Assembly (NCBI GenBank): GCA_949130485.1
Contig: OX422199.1
Coordinates: 3,028,402 to 3,092,401, forward strand
DNA from: Agelas oroides
Taxonomy: Eukaryota > Porifera > Demospongiae > Agelasida > Agelasidae
Direction of reading: 5' to 3'
DNA: 64,000 nucleotides
Shown here: in pieces, positions 11,984 to 21,489 of the stretch
How positions within the stretch are numbered: position 1 is the stretch's first letter
Layout of the letters: the number at the start of each line of letters is the position of its first letter
Notes under the pieces: generated by a model
Told to the model about the DNA's origin: nothing
Database searches by the model: none
The model's input: the letters and a program-made list of their open reading frames with translations, nothing else
Program-made: the position numbers and the translations under genes

Positions 11984-14900
11984 CAGGAAGAGGGAGATTT
12001 GCCATTTGTAGTTCAGAAGATTGTAATGTACAACAAAATATTTCTGTTCTGGCTGGAGACAACATTGTATTTGACACCAGGGTGATGTTTACTGAGTCTG
12101 GCCCATGTGGTCTGCCACAGGATACCGGTTTCTTCCAATTATTTAAAGGAAGTAGTCTTGGACAAGATAACATTGTGTATAATTGCCTGCGTATCAATGA
12201 TACCTGCCCTACAAATTTTACAAATGGACTCCTAAATACGTCAGTCTATGCTATCCATGATGGCCGGGGTCACAGGTTCAATATGAACCTGACAATACGA
12301 AATGCTGCAATGGAAGATGGAGGCAACTATCTTTTTCGTGTGCAACTACGATCAGGAGAGGGGAGTAGCGAACCATCAATAACTTTCCGTGTTACAGTCA
12401 ATCGTAAGTACTCACTATCAATTACAGCTGTATATACAACTCTACCCTTGTTCCCAGGCCTTTCTGTTGTCCAGTTTTTGATTTGCTTTCAGTATGCAAG
12501 AACGGAGGAGGAGGAAAGCCTGGGAGATATTGTCATGAGAATATAACATCAATATCCTTATATTGTCTACTGATGCATTGACATTATTCACGTGGCAAGA
12601 TCTTCATCCTGAATGAGGGGTAAGTTTTCTGCTTCACAAACGTTTGACACCACAAGAAAAGGCATCAATATTGTTCTTTCGGTCAGGGACCCCTCACCCG
12701 CTCTGTGATGTCTGTTCAAGTGTTGAGTTTTGAATATTTGTGAAGCAGAAAATGAACCACTCATTCAGGATAAAGAACATGTGTGTGATAAGCATCCTTT
12801 CGGTTGTGTTGAACCGGCTGGGGTATAGAGCCAATGGGTGGGGTATGCTAATCCATAAACCCTCTGTCAACCCTCTTTATCTCACAAATCTTGTGTCCCT
12901 AAACGTTCAATGCCCATAATATTATTTTATAGTCTGTGTACACAATATAGGAATTGCCTACATGTTACTGCCATTTATGGAAAGCGTACAATGTTACCAT
13001 AGATTACATGCATGTTTCAACCACCCATCTCGGAGTAAGTGTCCACCCCCCCCCCTCCTCTTTTTGTCCACCCTCCCTCCCCCCCTCCCCCCCCTCCTCC
13101 CCCCCCTCCTCTTTTTGCTCAAGTTACTGCACAGGATTGAAAAGAAATACGATAAGGGCCCGAACTATGCCTAATTATGACGCATGGGCATGAAAGAAAT
13201 ACCAGCCTCTAGCTAAGGCTTCTCAAGAACACACACCCAAGAAACTTCCCAGTGATACATTAGTTCCAAGGGTTATAGATTAATAGGCCCTCGGATCATA
13301 GCAGTGAGCAGTCGAATGCCCACTGTATCACTGGTTTCTTAGTTTTGAAAAGCCATGGACACAGACCATGGGACAAAGATCGGCAGGAAGAGCAATTTTA
13401 GGCCTAAGGACAGTGTGCTAATCGTAGATAGGCAGATACAAAATGCCTGATTGTATTGTTTACATGTCTAGCGTTCACCCCCCTCTTTTGCTAAATTACA
13501 TGTGTATGTCCCCAAAACATAGGGTGCGTGCACTCTACAGAATGATTAGTTACTGTACACTACTTATTGTTTTGACGCCAGAAAAGAGTTAGTTAAATTT
13601 GAACACTGTAAAGGAGTTGTTGAGTGTGCTTATCTTACTTATACTGAATGTGCAACTCCTCCCCACAGCACCACCACCACCGACTGTAGTTCCAAGTACA
13701 GGTGAGACACTCCTCCCCACACACACGGTGACATGTCAAGAGCAAGAAGAAGGGGGAGGGAGAGAGCGTGTACCTCCATATATAGTTTTGTGAACCAGGT
13801 AGAATCTCCTGCCTGTACTAAATATAGAGTAGTGGAAGCATTTCAATTCAACATTGCTTCACATGTCATTTCAGTCCTTGTGGTATAGAAATGGAGTTTC
13901 CTATAATATTTCTTCACAATTACTTAGCAAAGCCAGCTATGAGTGCGCTTATCATAGGAAACTCTATTTATAGCACAGGTAGGAGATTCGGCTGGTGGCT
14001 ATATACAGCAAATTTCTGCACCTTTGCCCACAAGTACATCGCACTTCTAAGCCACAGCTAAGTATTTAATATAGTGAAGCCATATTCTACATGTAACTTT
14101 ACCCAAGTGTGGTTTGTAGAGTTGTGCACTGTGTTGCAAAGGTGCTGGAAGTTGCTATACAGTAACAAGAGCGCATGATGACATCATTTTTATTGCGGAG
14201 GGAGGAGGAAGAGCGTGTAACTTCCTATTCTGGCCGTGGTGAAAGCAGAATATACTCCTACCTCCACAATGAAATTGACGTCATCATGCGCTCTTGACAG
14301 TAGCTATAATAAATAGTTACACGCTCTTTCCCTCCCCCTTATGCGCCTTTGTGACATGTTAATAAAAATTGTGGAGAATTGACTCCTCTAGTGTTGTTAT
14401 GCTAGCTATAGAGCTAACTTTGTTCCCAGGTATCTCCTTTATTAGTCTCACATTTCACATTTCGCCACAAGCTCTCGAAAATACACCTCCCCTTTTTTCA
14501 CAATACTTTGAGGCAAAAGTAGGGAGGGGACGTTTGCTCAATAGTCTCGAGCATATGCCCACGTTTTTTCATGGTTATTACACACACAAAGTCGACAATC
14601 ACGATGACTGCTGCAGCTTTCTGGAAGAATGGCAGCTTCGCTGAACGTGTACTACATGTAGTTACAGCAGCACCTGTGTTGATACGAAACCAAAGCAACT
14701 CAGTGGTGACAGGGACGACCCCATGCAAACTTGTACTACAAGCAACAAAATCTACAGTAGGCGGTACTCAGCAAGCAAGGCTAGTGATTTCGTGTGTACA
14801 CATTTATGAAAACACTCGACGATGGAGCTAAACCTAAAGCTCACTACAGGGTCTTTAAATGAGTGAAAATTACCTACTGTAAACTCTGGTTATTAAGGGC

Positions 14901-17900
14901 ACCTTGCTATTAGGCGCACATTATTTATTAGGTGCATGCGATCTTCCTGGTACACAGCATCATTTATCAAGCACATGTGAAAAAGAGTACACGATGGGAG
15001 GCGAGACATCAAATGAAATTTATCCATGGTATCAAGAGCACATGGTACACTCGATGGTCATCCAAAAGTCAAGCAAAGAATAGCTACACATGTTTTTTTC
15101 CGGTTCTGGCTAACACGCAGCTCGCAAGCCACATCCTTCGCTGCTTACAAGACTAGACTTTCTCCGTGTGGAGTCCCGCATATCCTTGATTAGGCGCACG
15201 TTTGCTTACCACTTACGCTCATAAGCGCATTCACTTGTTTACGGTGTGTAAGAACTTGGAGGGTAAAGTGAGGGCAGGACCGTCCAGACATTCACATGAT
15301 GGAGAATGCTCTGCTGACTGGTATCATTAGTTTTATATAATGCCATTGTAGTTGGGTATCTCCACCAATGCATCCACCTTGCACCCGCCTGATGTTATGA
15401 TAGTTTTCCAAGACCTCATCCTGTGCTTCATTATTCTTAGTGCTTCTGGTCATGTTATTGTGACACAGAAAAGACGAGGGAGATCTGCTAAGCTAGAACC
15501 TAAACGAGTTTCCTCATGTGTATCATATTAGCAAAAACGAATGAATGTCATTCAAACGCTCGAATCACCTATTTCTAATTGGAGCACACTTGGACATTCA
15601 GGTATTACTTGTTTCTGTGTAAGTGCTCTCAAGGCTTTGTAGCCATGTAAGGCTTTAGTATGCAAGTACTACGTTTATAGTGATACCTAATCTCCCGAAA
15701 ATACGCTAGTGGGTGATGAACTTAAGTGGCTCCTTTAAAAGGGGGTTGGCATATTTTAGAGAGTGGTGAATTTCTCTCTAAAATATGTCCACCTCACACG
15801 CAGTTAGTCTAGCCCTATTTACGTATGCATGCAGGGATTCTGCAATGTCATGAGCTTACTCATGCAATATCAGCAAATTACGTTATAATAGATTTTTGCC
15901 TTAGTGGCAAGGCAAGAGCGCATGATGACGTCGTTTTCCTCCCCCTGGCCCCGCAATAAAGAATGACGTCATCATGCGCTCTTGGGCAAGGTCAAGCACC
16001 ACTCATCGTATCTTTGGAGGCCTAGTAGCAAGCCTACCTTGCCGCTTGGAAAGTATGCTGCTTGAGCAACAAGAGTATTTATATTGCTGCTTTCGCTCTG
16101 GGCGATTTCACGCGCATGTTTATTGTCAATCTTAAATCACATGACGGTCAGAATTGAAATCCAGACAATCGTGTTTCCGGTTAATGGATATCCGGATAAT
16201 CAAGTTTCTACTGTACTAGTATCACAGCAGCCTAATTGGTCCCTGGTCTGTTTGGGAATGATGTAGCAGAGTAAAGACTTGTGTTTCTGTCTGTTCCTTG
16301 TAGGAACCCCTGTATCCTCAGCTTTCCCTTCAACCACAGTGAATCCATCCCCTCCCACAACAGGTGGAGGTAAGTAAACTATTCTGAAATACTGCTAAAT
16401 TAATGAGTATCAACCAGGTCTACCCCTCAGTCATAACCCTATGTAGTGTGTAGAAGAGCTATGAAAGATCAATTGCGTGTCTTGTATACTACAGTTGCAT
16501 CTAAGAAATCAGACTTGCTTCATAACATTTCTAAGGTGATATTCACGTGGGAATGCATTAATGCCTAAACGACAAGAGGATATTTGTAATTGACGAATTG
16601 GTTGTCAACACTGCAAAGATCAGGCATTATATTAGCACTGTTACCTTGCTCACTCTGGAAATACGTCCACGACATGCTCAACAGCCCAAGTACACATTGC
16701 CACCCCTACCCGAAATATATTGTATACGAGAAGCCCCTGAATGACTGACACCTCAGTATTCTGCACATGCAGTGGTGGTCCTAATAGTGCCTGCTTTAGA
16801 GGGACTTCACTATACTTAGCTATACTGCTAGCTACGTACATACCACCCACTACTGTGGCATGCATAAATTCAACCCCTGCTCTTAAGTTAGATATAGATT
16901 AGATTCAAGAGAACTCAAAATCTTCCCCTAGATTATAGCTACATGTATCTGAAAAGGTATCAAGAAAAGTATTAGCCAGGAGGACCTCCTCCCAATGTGT
17001 CTGGTTAGTTTTCCTGGCTGTTAGTGCAAAAGAACCCATCTTTATCTTCTAGTGACTTTTGCCAGCCAGTACTAAGAACTTACCGTCTACCAGCGACTTC
17101 ATAAGCATTGCTTTAATGAGAACACTGCTTGTTGGACTATTCTGGTCCCCAGACCCTTCTGACTGGGCAAGGAATAAGAATAACCTTGCTTCAAGTGTCC
17201 CAGAGGTCTACTTTACAGCTTTTCATTCTTGTAAGCTTTGTTTTCAGGTCTTCAATGCAAATGGTTAGCCACATACTTTTATCTTCAGATCAAAAGCATT
17301 AATTTATTCCGAGACACACTAGCAAGGACTGATTATATGGACTGGTGGCCTTAGTGGTCACAATGCTGAATGTACAGGTAGTACCCATGTACCCTTTAGA
17401 AGATGGCATAGTGTGTAACAGCTAGAGCTAGTAACCTTTAGCTGTTCATTCTGCCTATGTCAGGCAAACAAGTTTCTAAGACACCACAACTTGACCTTTG
17501 CATGAAGATGTCAGTTATACTGAGGCCTTCAGCTACATGACCTCAAAGAGTAGCCTCGTTCCCAGGCCTTCCCACCGTCCAGTTTTTGATCGCTTGCAGT
17601 ATGGAAATACAGAGGGGGAAGGCCTGGTTCATTTTATCACGGGAATGACGTCAGTGTCTACCTAGGTAGACAAAGGGAGGAGGGGTCCCCGATCAAAAGA
17701 ACACGCATTTCACACACACGTTCTTCGTTTTTGCACACTGCAAGCAGTCAAAAACTGGATGGTGGGAAGGCCTGGGAACGAGGCTACTCAAAGAGCAGGT
17801 TATAGACTTGAATGGAATGTTGTACAGCATTCGCTCAAATGACATAGCAGCATAGGGAACATGGATGAGACGTCAATGTGGTCAACATTGTCTCTGGCCT

Positions 17901-19178
17901 TGTGATTGAAACAGGAAGGTCAAGTAGTGTGTACCAGATGGCCTTCTCACTGTACTTGCATTCAAGTATAGCAGCAATAACAAGATACAGCAGAGCATAT
18001 ATCATATAGCAAGTTTGTTTCACACATTCAAACACGTTTATATGCTGGCCAAATATTTCAGAGGTATTTTTCTGTCAGTGTTGGAGTGTATTTGGCCCTA
18101 CCTCAAGAGATAGATGTTTTTATTATCCAGTTGATATCCAGTTGATATTTCTACAACAGTATTTTCGTATTCCCGTGCCGTGTAATATCACACGATATTG
18201 CACGGGTGTTATTGCATGGCTGGGGCTACACGGTATCCTAGCAACCACGATGTGCTTTAATTATAGAACCGGTGCATTCAAACGGCAAGTTACTCGGAAC
18301 TTTGTATGAGAAGAGACATGACACTGTTGTGGTGATGGATAATAAATACTTTATTACACTCGTTAGCGTGCTTCAGCTCGTGAAACTACCACGCCCACTC
18401 GTGCAATAACTCACGATATTGCACGCTAACTTGTGCAATAAAGTATATATCTTGAGAGGGGTACATTAAACCACCAGTTCCACACAGTGTTGTTTTAGTT
18501 TAATGTTCGGACTCGTAGTTTAGTTTTAGTTTAATTAGGCTATAGGTTCAAATTGTTAGTTTAGTTTTGGTTTTAATTACTAAATTTAAAAAGGTTAGTA
18601 TCAGTACTTTTAGTTGTAGCCATTTTTGGGTGATATCAAATTGGTTTAGTTGTAGTTTTTAATTAACAGACTAAGGCAGCATCAATTTTAGTTTTAGTCT
18701 TAATTACTAAAAGGTTTTATGCCTTACTAAATGCAATTTAGTTTTAGTTTCAATTAACTAAAACAACACTGAACTTCCACAGAATTCATTATCAATGCTA
18801 ACCTTCATTTTGTACTTTAGAGATCTCCTTGATAACTAGCTGCTGCTTATGTTTCTCTTACTTGCAGTAACACCATCTACTCCAGCAGATGTTAATATAG
18901 CAGCTATTGTAGCACCTATTGTTGTAGTTGTTACAGCAGTTGTCATTGTTTTTATAGTCATCCTTTTAGTCTATATGCACCATCAGAGACGTTCACAGTC
19001 AATGTCTGTGTCTGACAAACCATTGCCACTCAGGAACAATAGTTATGCTCCTGCAGTCACTACTATAGATCCTGGTGTTAAGGATAAGAGAGACAGTACA
19101 CTAGAAGATGTTGAATTACCAGATCAATATTGTGCCGAAGACTTTGGTGGTAGGAACTCGGAAGATTGTTTTATTTAA
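9241..19178 (+). CDS. Ig-like type I membrane receptor-like protein, six exons
   Basis: Spliced model: 9241-9388, 10681-10911, 11987-12403, 13669-13701, 16304-16369, 18868-19178; 1206 nt, 401 residues. Each intron starts GT and ends AG and every junction is phase 1, which gives one open frame. Domain order: signal peptide; short Cys-rich segment; canonical Ig domain (exon 2); divergent Ig-like domain with several N-glycosylation sequons (exon 3); Pro/Thr/Ser stalk (exons 4-5); a transmembrane helix of about 24 residues; and a cytoplasmic tail of about 70 residues (exon 6). It is probably a cell-surface recognition or adhesion protein; the ligand is unknown. The tail carries two tyrosines but no clear ITIM or ITAM. 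The start at 9241 is the first ATG after the CA repeat; 9253 is an alternative. Exon order rests on splice phase, not on transcripts, and extra small exons could be missed. Confidence 0.75.
9746..10326. mobile_element. inverted-repeat DNA element in intron 1, about 580 bp
   Basis: Ends TACCGTAAAATCGGGA and TCCCAATTTTACGGTA are inverted repeats, flanked by or including TA. Internal GGGTGCTTATTTTCATGGGG-like motifs are repeated near both ends. A possible relative (TACTGTAAACTCTGGTTATT) lies at 14876-15245. Open frames within it look incidental. Confidence 0.7.
10681..10911 (+). CDS. exon 2: canonical Ig domain
   Basis: The acceptor is CCATTCACAG/ATG and the donor TATTAG/GTTAGT, both phase 1. 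The 77-codon exon shows Ig hallmarks: a B-strand Cys (VVLTC), a C-strand Trp (GPWYHI) and an F-strand DEGRYQC motif (Ala-Asp-Glu-Gly-x-Tyr-x-Cys). Two sequons (NET, NAT) are present. The spacing between the two cysteines suits a V/I-type fold. Confidence 0.8.
11840..11982. repeat. (CA)n microsatellite against a 3' splice site
   Basis: An imperfect CA/CACG/CATA run in intron 2 that ends 4 bases before the AG of exon 3 (CACAACAG/GA). It takes the place normally held by a polypyrimidine tract. Confidence 0.95.
11987..12403 (+). CDS. exon 3: divergent Ig-like domain
   Basis: The acceptor is CAACAG/GAAGAGGG and the donor CAATC/GTAAGTAC, phase 1 on both sides, 139 codons. The C-terminal half carries an [13 protein letters not shown] motif matching the Ig D-x-G-x-Y-x-C pattern, but Phe replaces the F-strand Cys, and the B-strand (NIVFDTRV) also lacks Cys. 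Other cysteines ([22 protein letters not shown]) suggest a different disulfide pattern. At least five N-glycosylation sequons (NIS, NDT, NFT, NTS, NLT) mark it as extracellular. Confidence 0.75.
13050..13115. repeat. C-rich low-complexity tract in intron 3
   Basis: Runs of C with CT interruptions. It makes small Pro/Ser-rich frames that I do not treat as coding. Confidence 0.9.
13669..13701 (+). CDS. exon 4: proline-rich stalk micro-exon
   Basis: A 33-nt exon with acceptor CCTCCCCACAG and donor AG/GTGAGA, phase 1-1. It encodes PPPTVVPST, which suits an extended extracellular stalk. Its small size and low complexity make it less sure than exons 2, 3 and 6; skipping it keeps the frame. Confidence 0.5.
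14166..14296. mobile_element. MITE family C, copy 2
   Basis: 131 bp with inverted ends CAAGAGCGCATGATGACATC and GACGTCATCATGCGCTCTTG. Flanks ACAGTAA (14159-14165) and ACAGTAG (14297-14303) match at 6 of 7 bases. Confidence 0.8.
14876..15245. mobile_element. inverted-repeat element, possible relative of the 9746 element
   Basis: The left part (CTGTAAACTCTGGTTATTAAG, then GGCACCTTGCTATTAGGCGC) and the right part (GATTAGGCGCACGTTTGC, ending TTGTTTACGGTG) are inverted and degenerate. It has no coding capacity. Confidence 0.45.
15913..15984. mobile_element. MITE family C, copy 3 (cleanest)
   Basis: 72 bp with inverted ends CAAGAGCGCATGATGACGTC and GACGTCATCATGCGCTCTTG. The 7-bp flanks GGCAAGG (15906-15912 and 15985-15991) are identical, so this copy defines the target-site duplication of the family. 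Confidence 0.9.
16150..16214 (-). mobile_element. pogo/Tigger-like terminus fragment
   Basis: The end of this segment, read on the minus strand, starts CAGTAGAAACTTGATTATCC, which resembles the terminal repeats of pogo-type DNA transposons. I did not locate the other end, so it is probably a fragment. Confidence 0.4.
16304..16369 (+). CDS. exon 5: Pro/Thr/Ser stalk
   Basis: A 66-nt exon with acceptor CCTTGTAG/GAACCC and donor TGGAG/GTAAGT, phase 1-1. It encodes a Pro/Ser/Thr-rich segment ([19 protein letters not shown]) that probably carries O-glycans. An alternative donor lies six bases upstream (CAACAG/GTGGAG). Confidence 0.6.
17551..17786. mobile_element. foldback element family A, 236 bp
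   Basis: Ends TAGCCTCGTTCCCAGGCC and GGCCTGGGAACGAGGCTA are perfect inverses, with longer subterminal inverted similarity (CGTCCAGTTTTTGATCGCTT against its inverse). The 9-bp flanks CTCAAAGAG (17542-17550 and 17787-17795) are identical. Confidence 0.9.
18161..18440. repeat. palindrome-rich repeat in the last intron
   Basis: Contains inverted motifs such as CACGATATTGCACG and GTGCAATAACTCACGATATT. It is likely a non-autonomous transposon, but its boundaries are not clear. Confidence 0.4.
18480..18785. repeat. AT-rich TTTAGTTTTAGTTT-type low-complexity tract
   Basis: Degenerate tandem repetition of TTAGTTTTAGTTTAATT-like units upstream of exon 6. No coding signal. Confidence 0.8.
18868..19178 (+). 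CDS. exon 6: transmembrane helix and cytoplasmic tail
   Basis: The acceptor is TACTTGCAG/TAACACC, phase 1. The exon begins with a short Thr/Pro stretch, then a strongly hydrophobic helix ([19 protein letters not shown], part), then a basic stop-transfer (HHQRR) and a polar tail of about 70 residues ending in TAA at 19176. Tail tyrosines lie in NNSYAP and DQYCAE. An ATTAAA follows at 19250. Confidence 0.8.
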
Positions 19179-19249
19179 TTAATCATTTGTACAATCACCA
19201 CACTAATTCAGAACTTGCTGCAATAGATGTTCTATTGTTTTTTTATAGT

Positions 19250-19255
19250 ATTAAA
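19250..19255 (+). terminator. probable polyadenylation signal of the Ig-like gene
   Basis: ATTAAA about 72 nt after the stop codon, in an AT-rich 3' context. Confidence 0.5.
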
Positions 19256-19870
19256 TCAAATGCACAGTGATACTTTTTTCCTCTATGTGTCAGGCACTCA
19301 ACCCAATAGCCTGTATCTTGTTTTTCCTCTCACACTTTGTATATAGGTACTATGAATGTATGTAGCAGCAGCTCAATGCCAAGCTGTACTCGCAACAGTC
19401 GTCATGAAGAAAACTTGAACTCTGCATGTCAGCCTCCCAAGTGATCACAAGGGCCGGGATGTGTCTGGTGCAGCACAGTAGAAAGTCACTTATCAGAACA
19501 TGTTGAGGTGTTTGTAAACTGATTCAGAAATGTTCAGATAAGTGAAACAATACCATATGCCTGACACATAGAGAATAACTTTGTATTTAATGCACAGCAA
19601 AACGTCTATGAATTATCATTGTTTGAGAGGTCTGAAGATTCTGATAACATAAGTTTGGATAAGTGACTTCCTATACTGTGCTTCACACTAGAGGAAGCTA
19701 CTGAAATAGAAGACTATGATAAGTAATTGATTTTTCGACATGCAGACAATTTAGTTGTCTTTCATGTAGCTACTGGTACTTTTTCATGAACAAGATTCAA
19801 GGCTGGCTTCATCCCCAGCCCTCCACCCAGCTTTCTGTTACTTGCAGTTTGCAAGCATGCAGGGCAGTGG

Positions 19871-20003
19871 TAGCCTCGTTCCTAGTCTCGCGTAGCCAGA
19901 CTCGAGAGTCTGGCTACGCGAGACTACCTCGTTCCCAGGCCCCGCCCATGCAGCTTTCCATCGCTTGCTGTTCCCGTGCGGGGAGAGCCTGGGAACGAGG
20001 CTA
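19871..20003. mobile_element. foldback element family A with a nested element
   Basis: Begins TAGCCTCGTTCC and ends GCCTGGGAACGAGGCTA. The 9-bp flanks GGGCAGTGG (19862-19870) and GGGCTGTGG (20004-20012) match at 8 of 9 bases. It is interrupted by the palindrome at 19883-19926. Confidence 0.85.
19883..19926. mobile_element. 44-bp palindromic element, nested
   Basis: A perfect palindrome starting TAGTCTCGCGTAGCCAGACT and ending in its inverse. The 9-bp flanks CCTCGTTCC (19874-19882 and 19927-19935) are identical and duplicate host-element sequence, so this is a true nested insertion. It shares ends with the elements at 28117 and 43506. Confidence 0.9.
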
Positions 20004-20012
20004 GGGCTGTGG

Positions 20013-21168
20013 CTTAACAACATACAATGTTTTGTTGTAAGCCCAAAATATAACAGCTTATAAGTGTCTTATAACAGTGATAATTATACTGATGTTATAA
20101 GTTGCTTGCATGTCTTCTATAAGATGTTTTATAGCATGCTCACAAAGCATGGTGGGTTATTTCATACTAGCCAGGGGATGAGGCCCGAGGCTTATACCAG
20201 CTTATAACTCAATCAATGATGAGCTTGTCAGCTGTTGCACTATCAAGATACCAATCAGATCAGTCACAATGAATGGAAGTGTGGTGGTTTGCAGAAACCT
20301 TATCATGGCCGTAGTATCTAAAGTGTATACAAGCTGGGGATACATGCAGTGTTGTCTGCTAAAGCTGGCCTTGTTCCCAGGCCACTCCCAGATTTTATTT
20401 CACAGCTGTAGAGAAAAATCAGGGAACAAAGCTAGGAAAAATGCATGTCAATGTTTCACCACTTGTTATATAGTTCATCCTAGTCTGAGAATGAGGACAA
20501 ACATTCTTTCCTGCGTTCAACATGCTTGACTTTGTGCATACTCAGCATTGGCTTTGGAGGTTAGCAGTGCTCATTAGTTTTAGTCATCAAGTCGGGAAGG
20601 TAAAAACGTGTGACAACTTGTTTTGGACCTTGATGTACTGGTTGAAGGCATATATATATCAGCTACAGCCTAGTCCATGCAACTGTATATACAGAAAACT
20701 CAGGGTTCTCCTTGCCAGCTACATGCTATTCAGAAAGTGCTATTTTACTTGATGGTCATGGTAACTATATACCTGTATTTTATTTTCTCTCGTGCAGTGT
20801 AGTTAAACTTCTGGCATTAGCTACTTTGCAATTGTTTACAGTATTATTAAAGAAGTATGGCTATAGTGTTGCACTGCTCTGCTAGCCATCCCAATCTGAA
20901 GTAATTGTTTGTTTGGACTAACGTGACCACAAGGATGCAGGGTTGGGTCGGTAGGGTAATTAGCTATACCTCTGAATTGCATGAATTTGTGCCAAGAGAT
21001 TGAATTTAGAACCAATTGCATTGAATGGAACTTTTAAATGTTTTGTGCAGTTGAGCCAAACTATCCCAATTCAGACTGGCCTTATCACACTCACAGCTAC
21101 CTTCGGTGTCACAATCTAGCTTGAAACACCAAAAAATCTATTCATCTTCTGGCAGATCTGACTGTTGC
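20013..21168. other. intergenic; no gene supported
   Basis: Lies between the Ig-like gene and first exon 1a of the glycosyltransferase gene. About 20364-20434 is a degraded family A foldback element (GGCCTTGTTCCCAGGCC with AGGGAACAAAGCTAG). The promoter of exon 1a should lie in the last few hundred bases, but I see no clear TATA box. Confidence 0.4.
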
Positions 21169-21334
21169 ATGATGAAGAATGGAGGGAGATGTTACTGTGG
21201 TGCTTTGCAAATGTCTAAGACCTTGTTGGTGTTCACATCTTTGCTCCTTCTCATGTGGATTGCAAGAAATAGACAAGTAACCTACTTCACACTAAAACCA
21301 TACATCGGGACTCAAAAGTTTTTCACAGCCAACA
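21169..21334 (+). CDS. exon 1a: signal-anchor first exon
   Basis: Starts MMKNGGRCYC, then a hydrophobic anchor (TLLVFTSLLLLMWIA), then a conserved VTYFTLKP segment. The donor is AACA/GTAAGTATGG, phase 1. Both the protein and the first 30 or so intron bases are similar to exon 1b at 35844, so the two are duplicates. Confidence 0.7.
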
Positions 21335-21377
21335 GTAAGTATGGCTATAGACAGATAATTACAGCATATATTTATTC

Positions 21378-21409
<32 letters not shown>

Positions 21410-21430
21410 CAGATAGATAGATAGATAGAC

Positions 21431-21489
<59 letters not shown>

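Noticed and set aside
13050-13193. Pro/Ser-rich frames in the C-rich tract as extra stalk exons
   Set aside because: Low complexity only; no paired splice sites in phase 1.
19340-19445. Possible extra terminal exon of the Ig-like gene after ATATAG
   Set aside because: The main frame already ends in a stop at 19176 with ATTAAA downstream, and no fitting donor within exon 6 is convincing.
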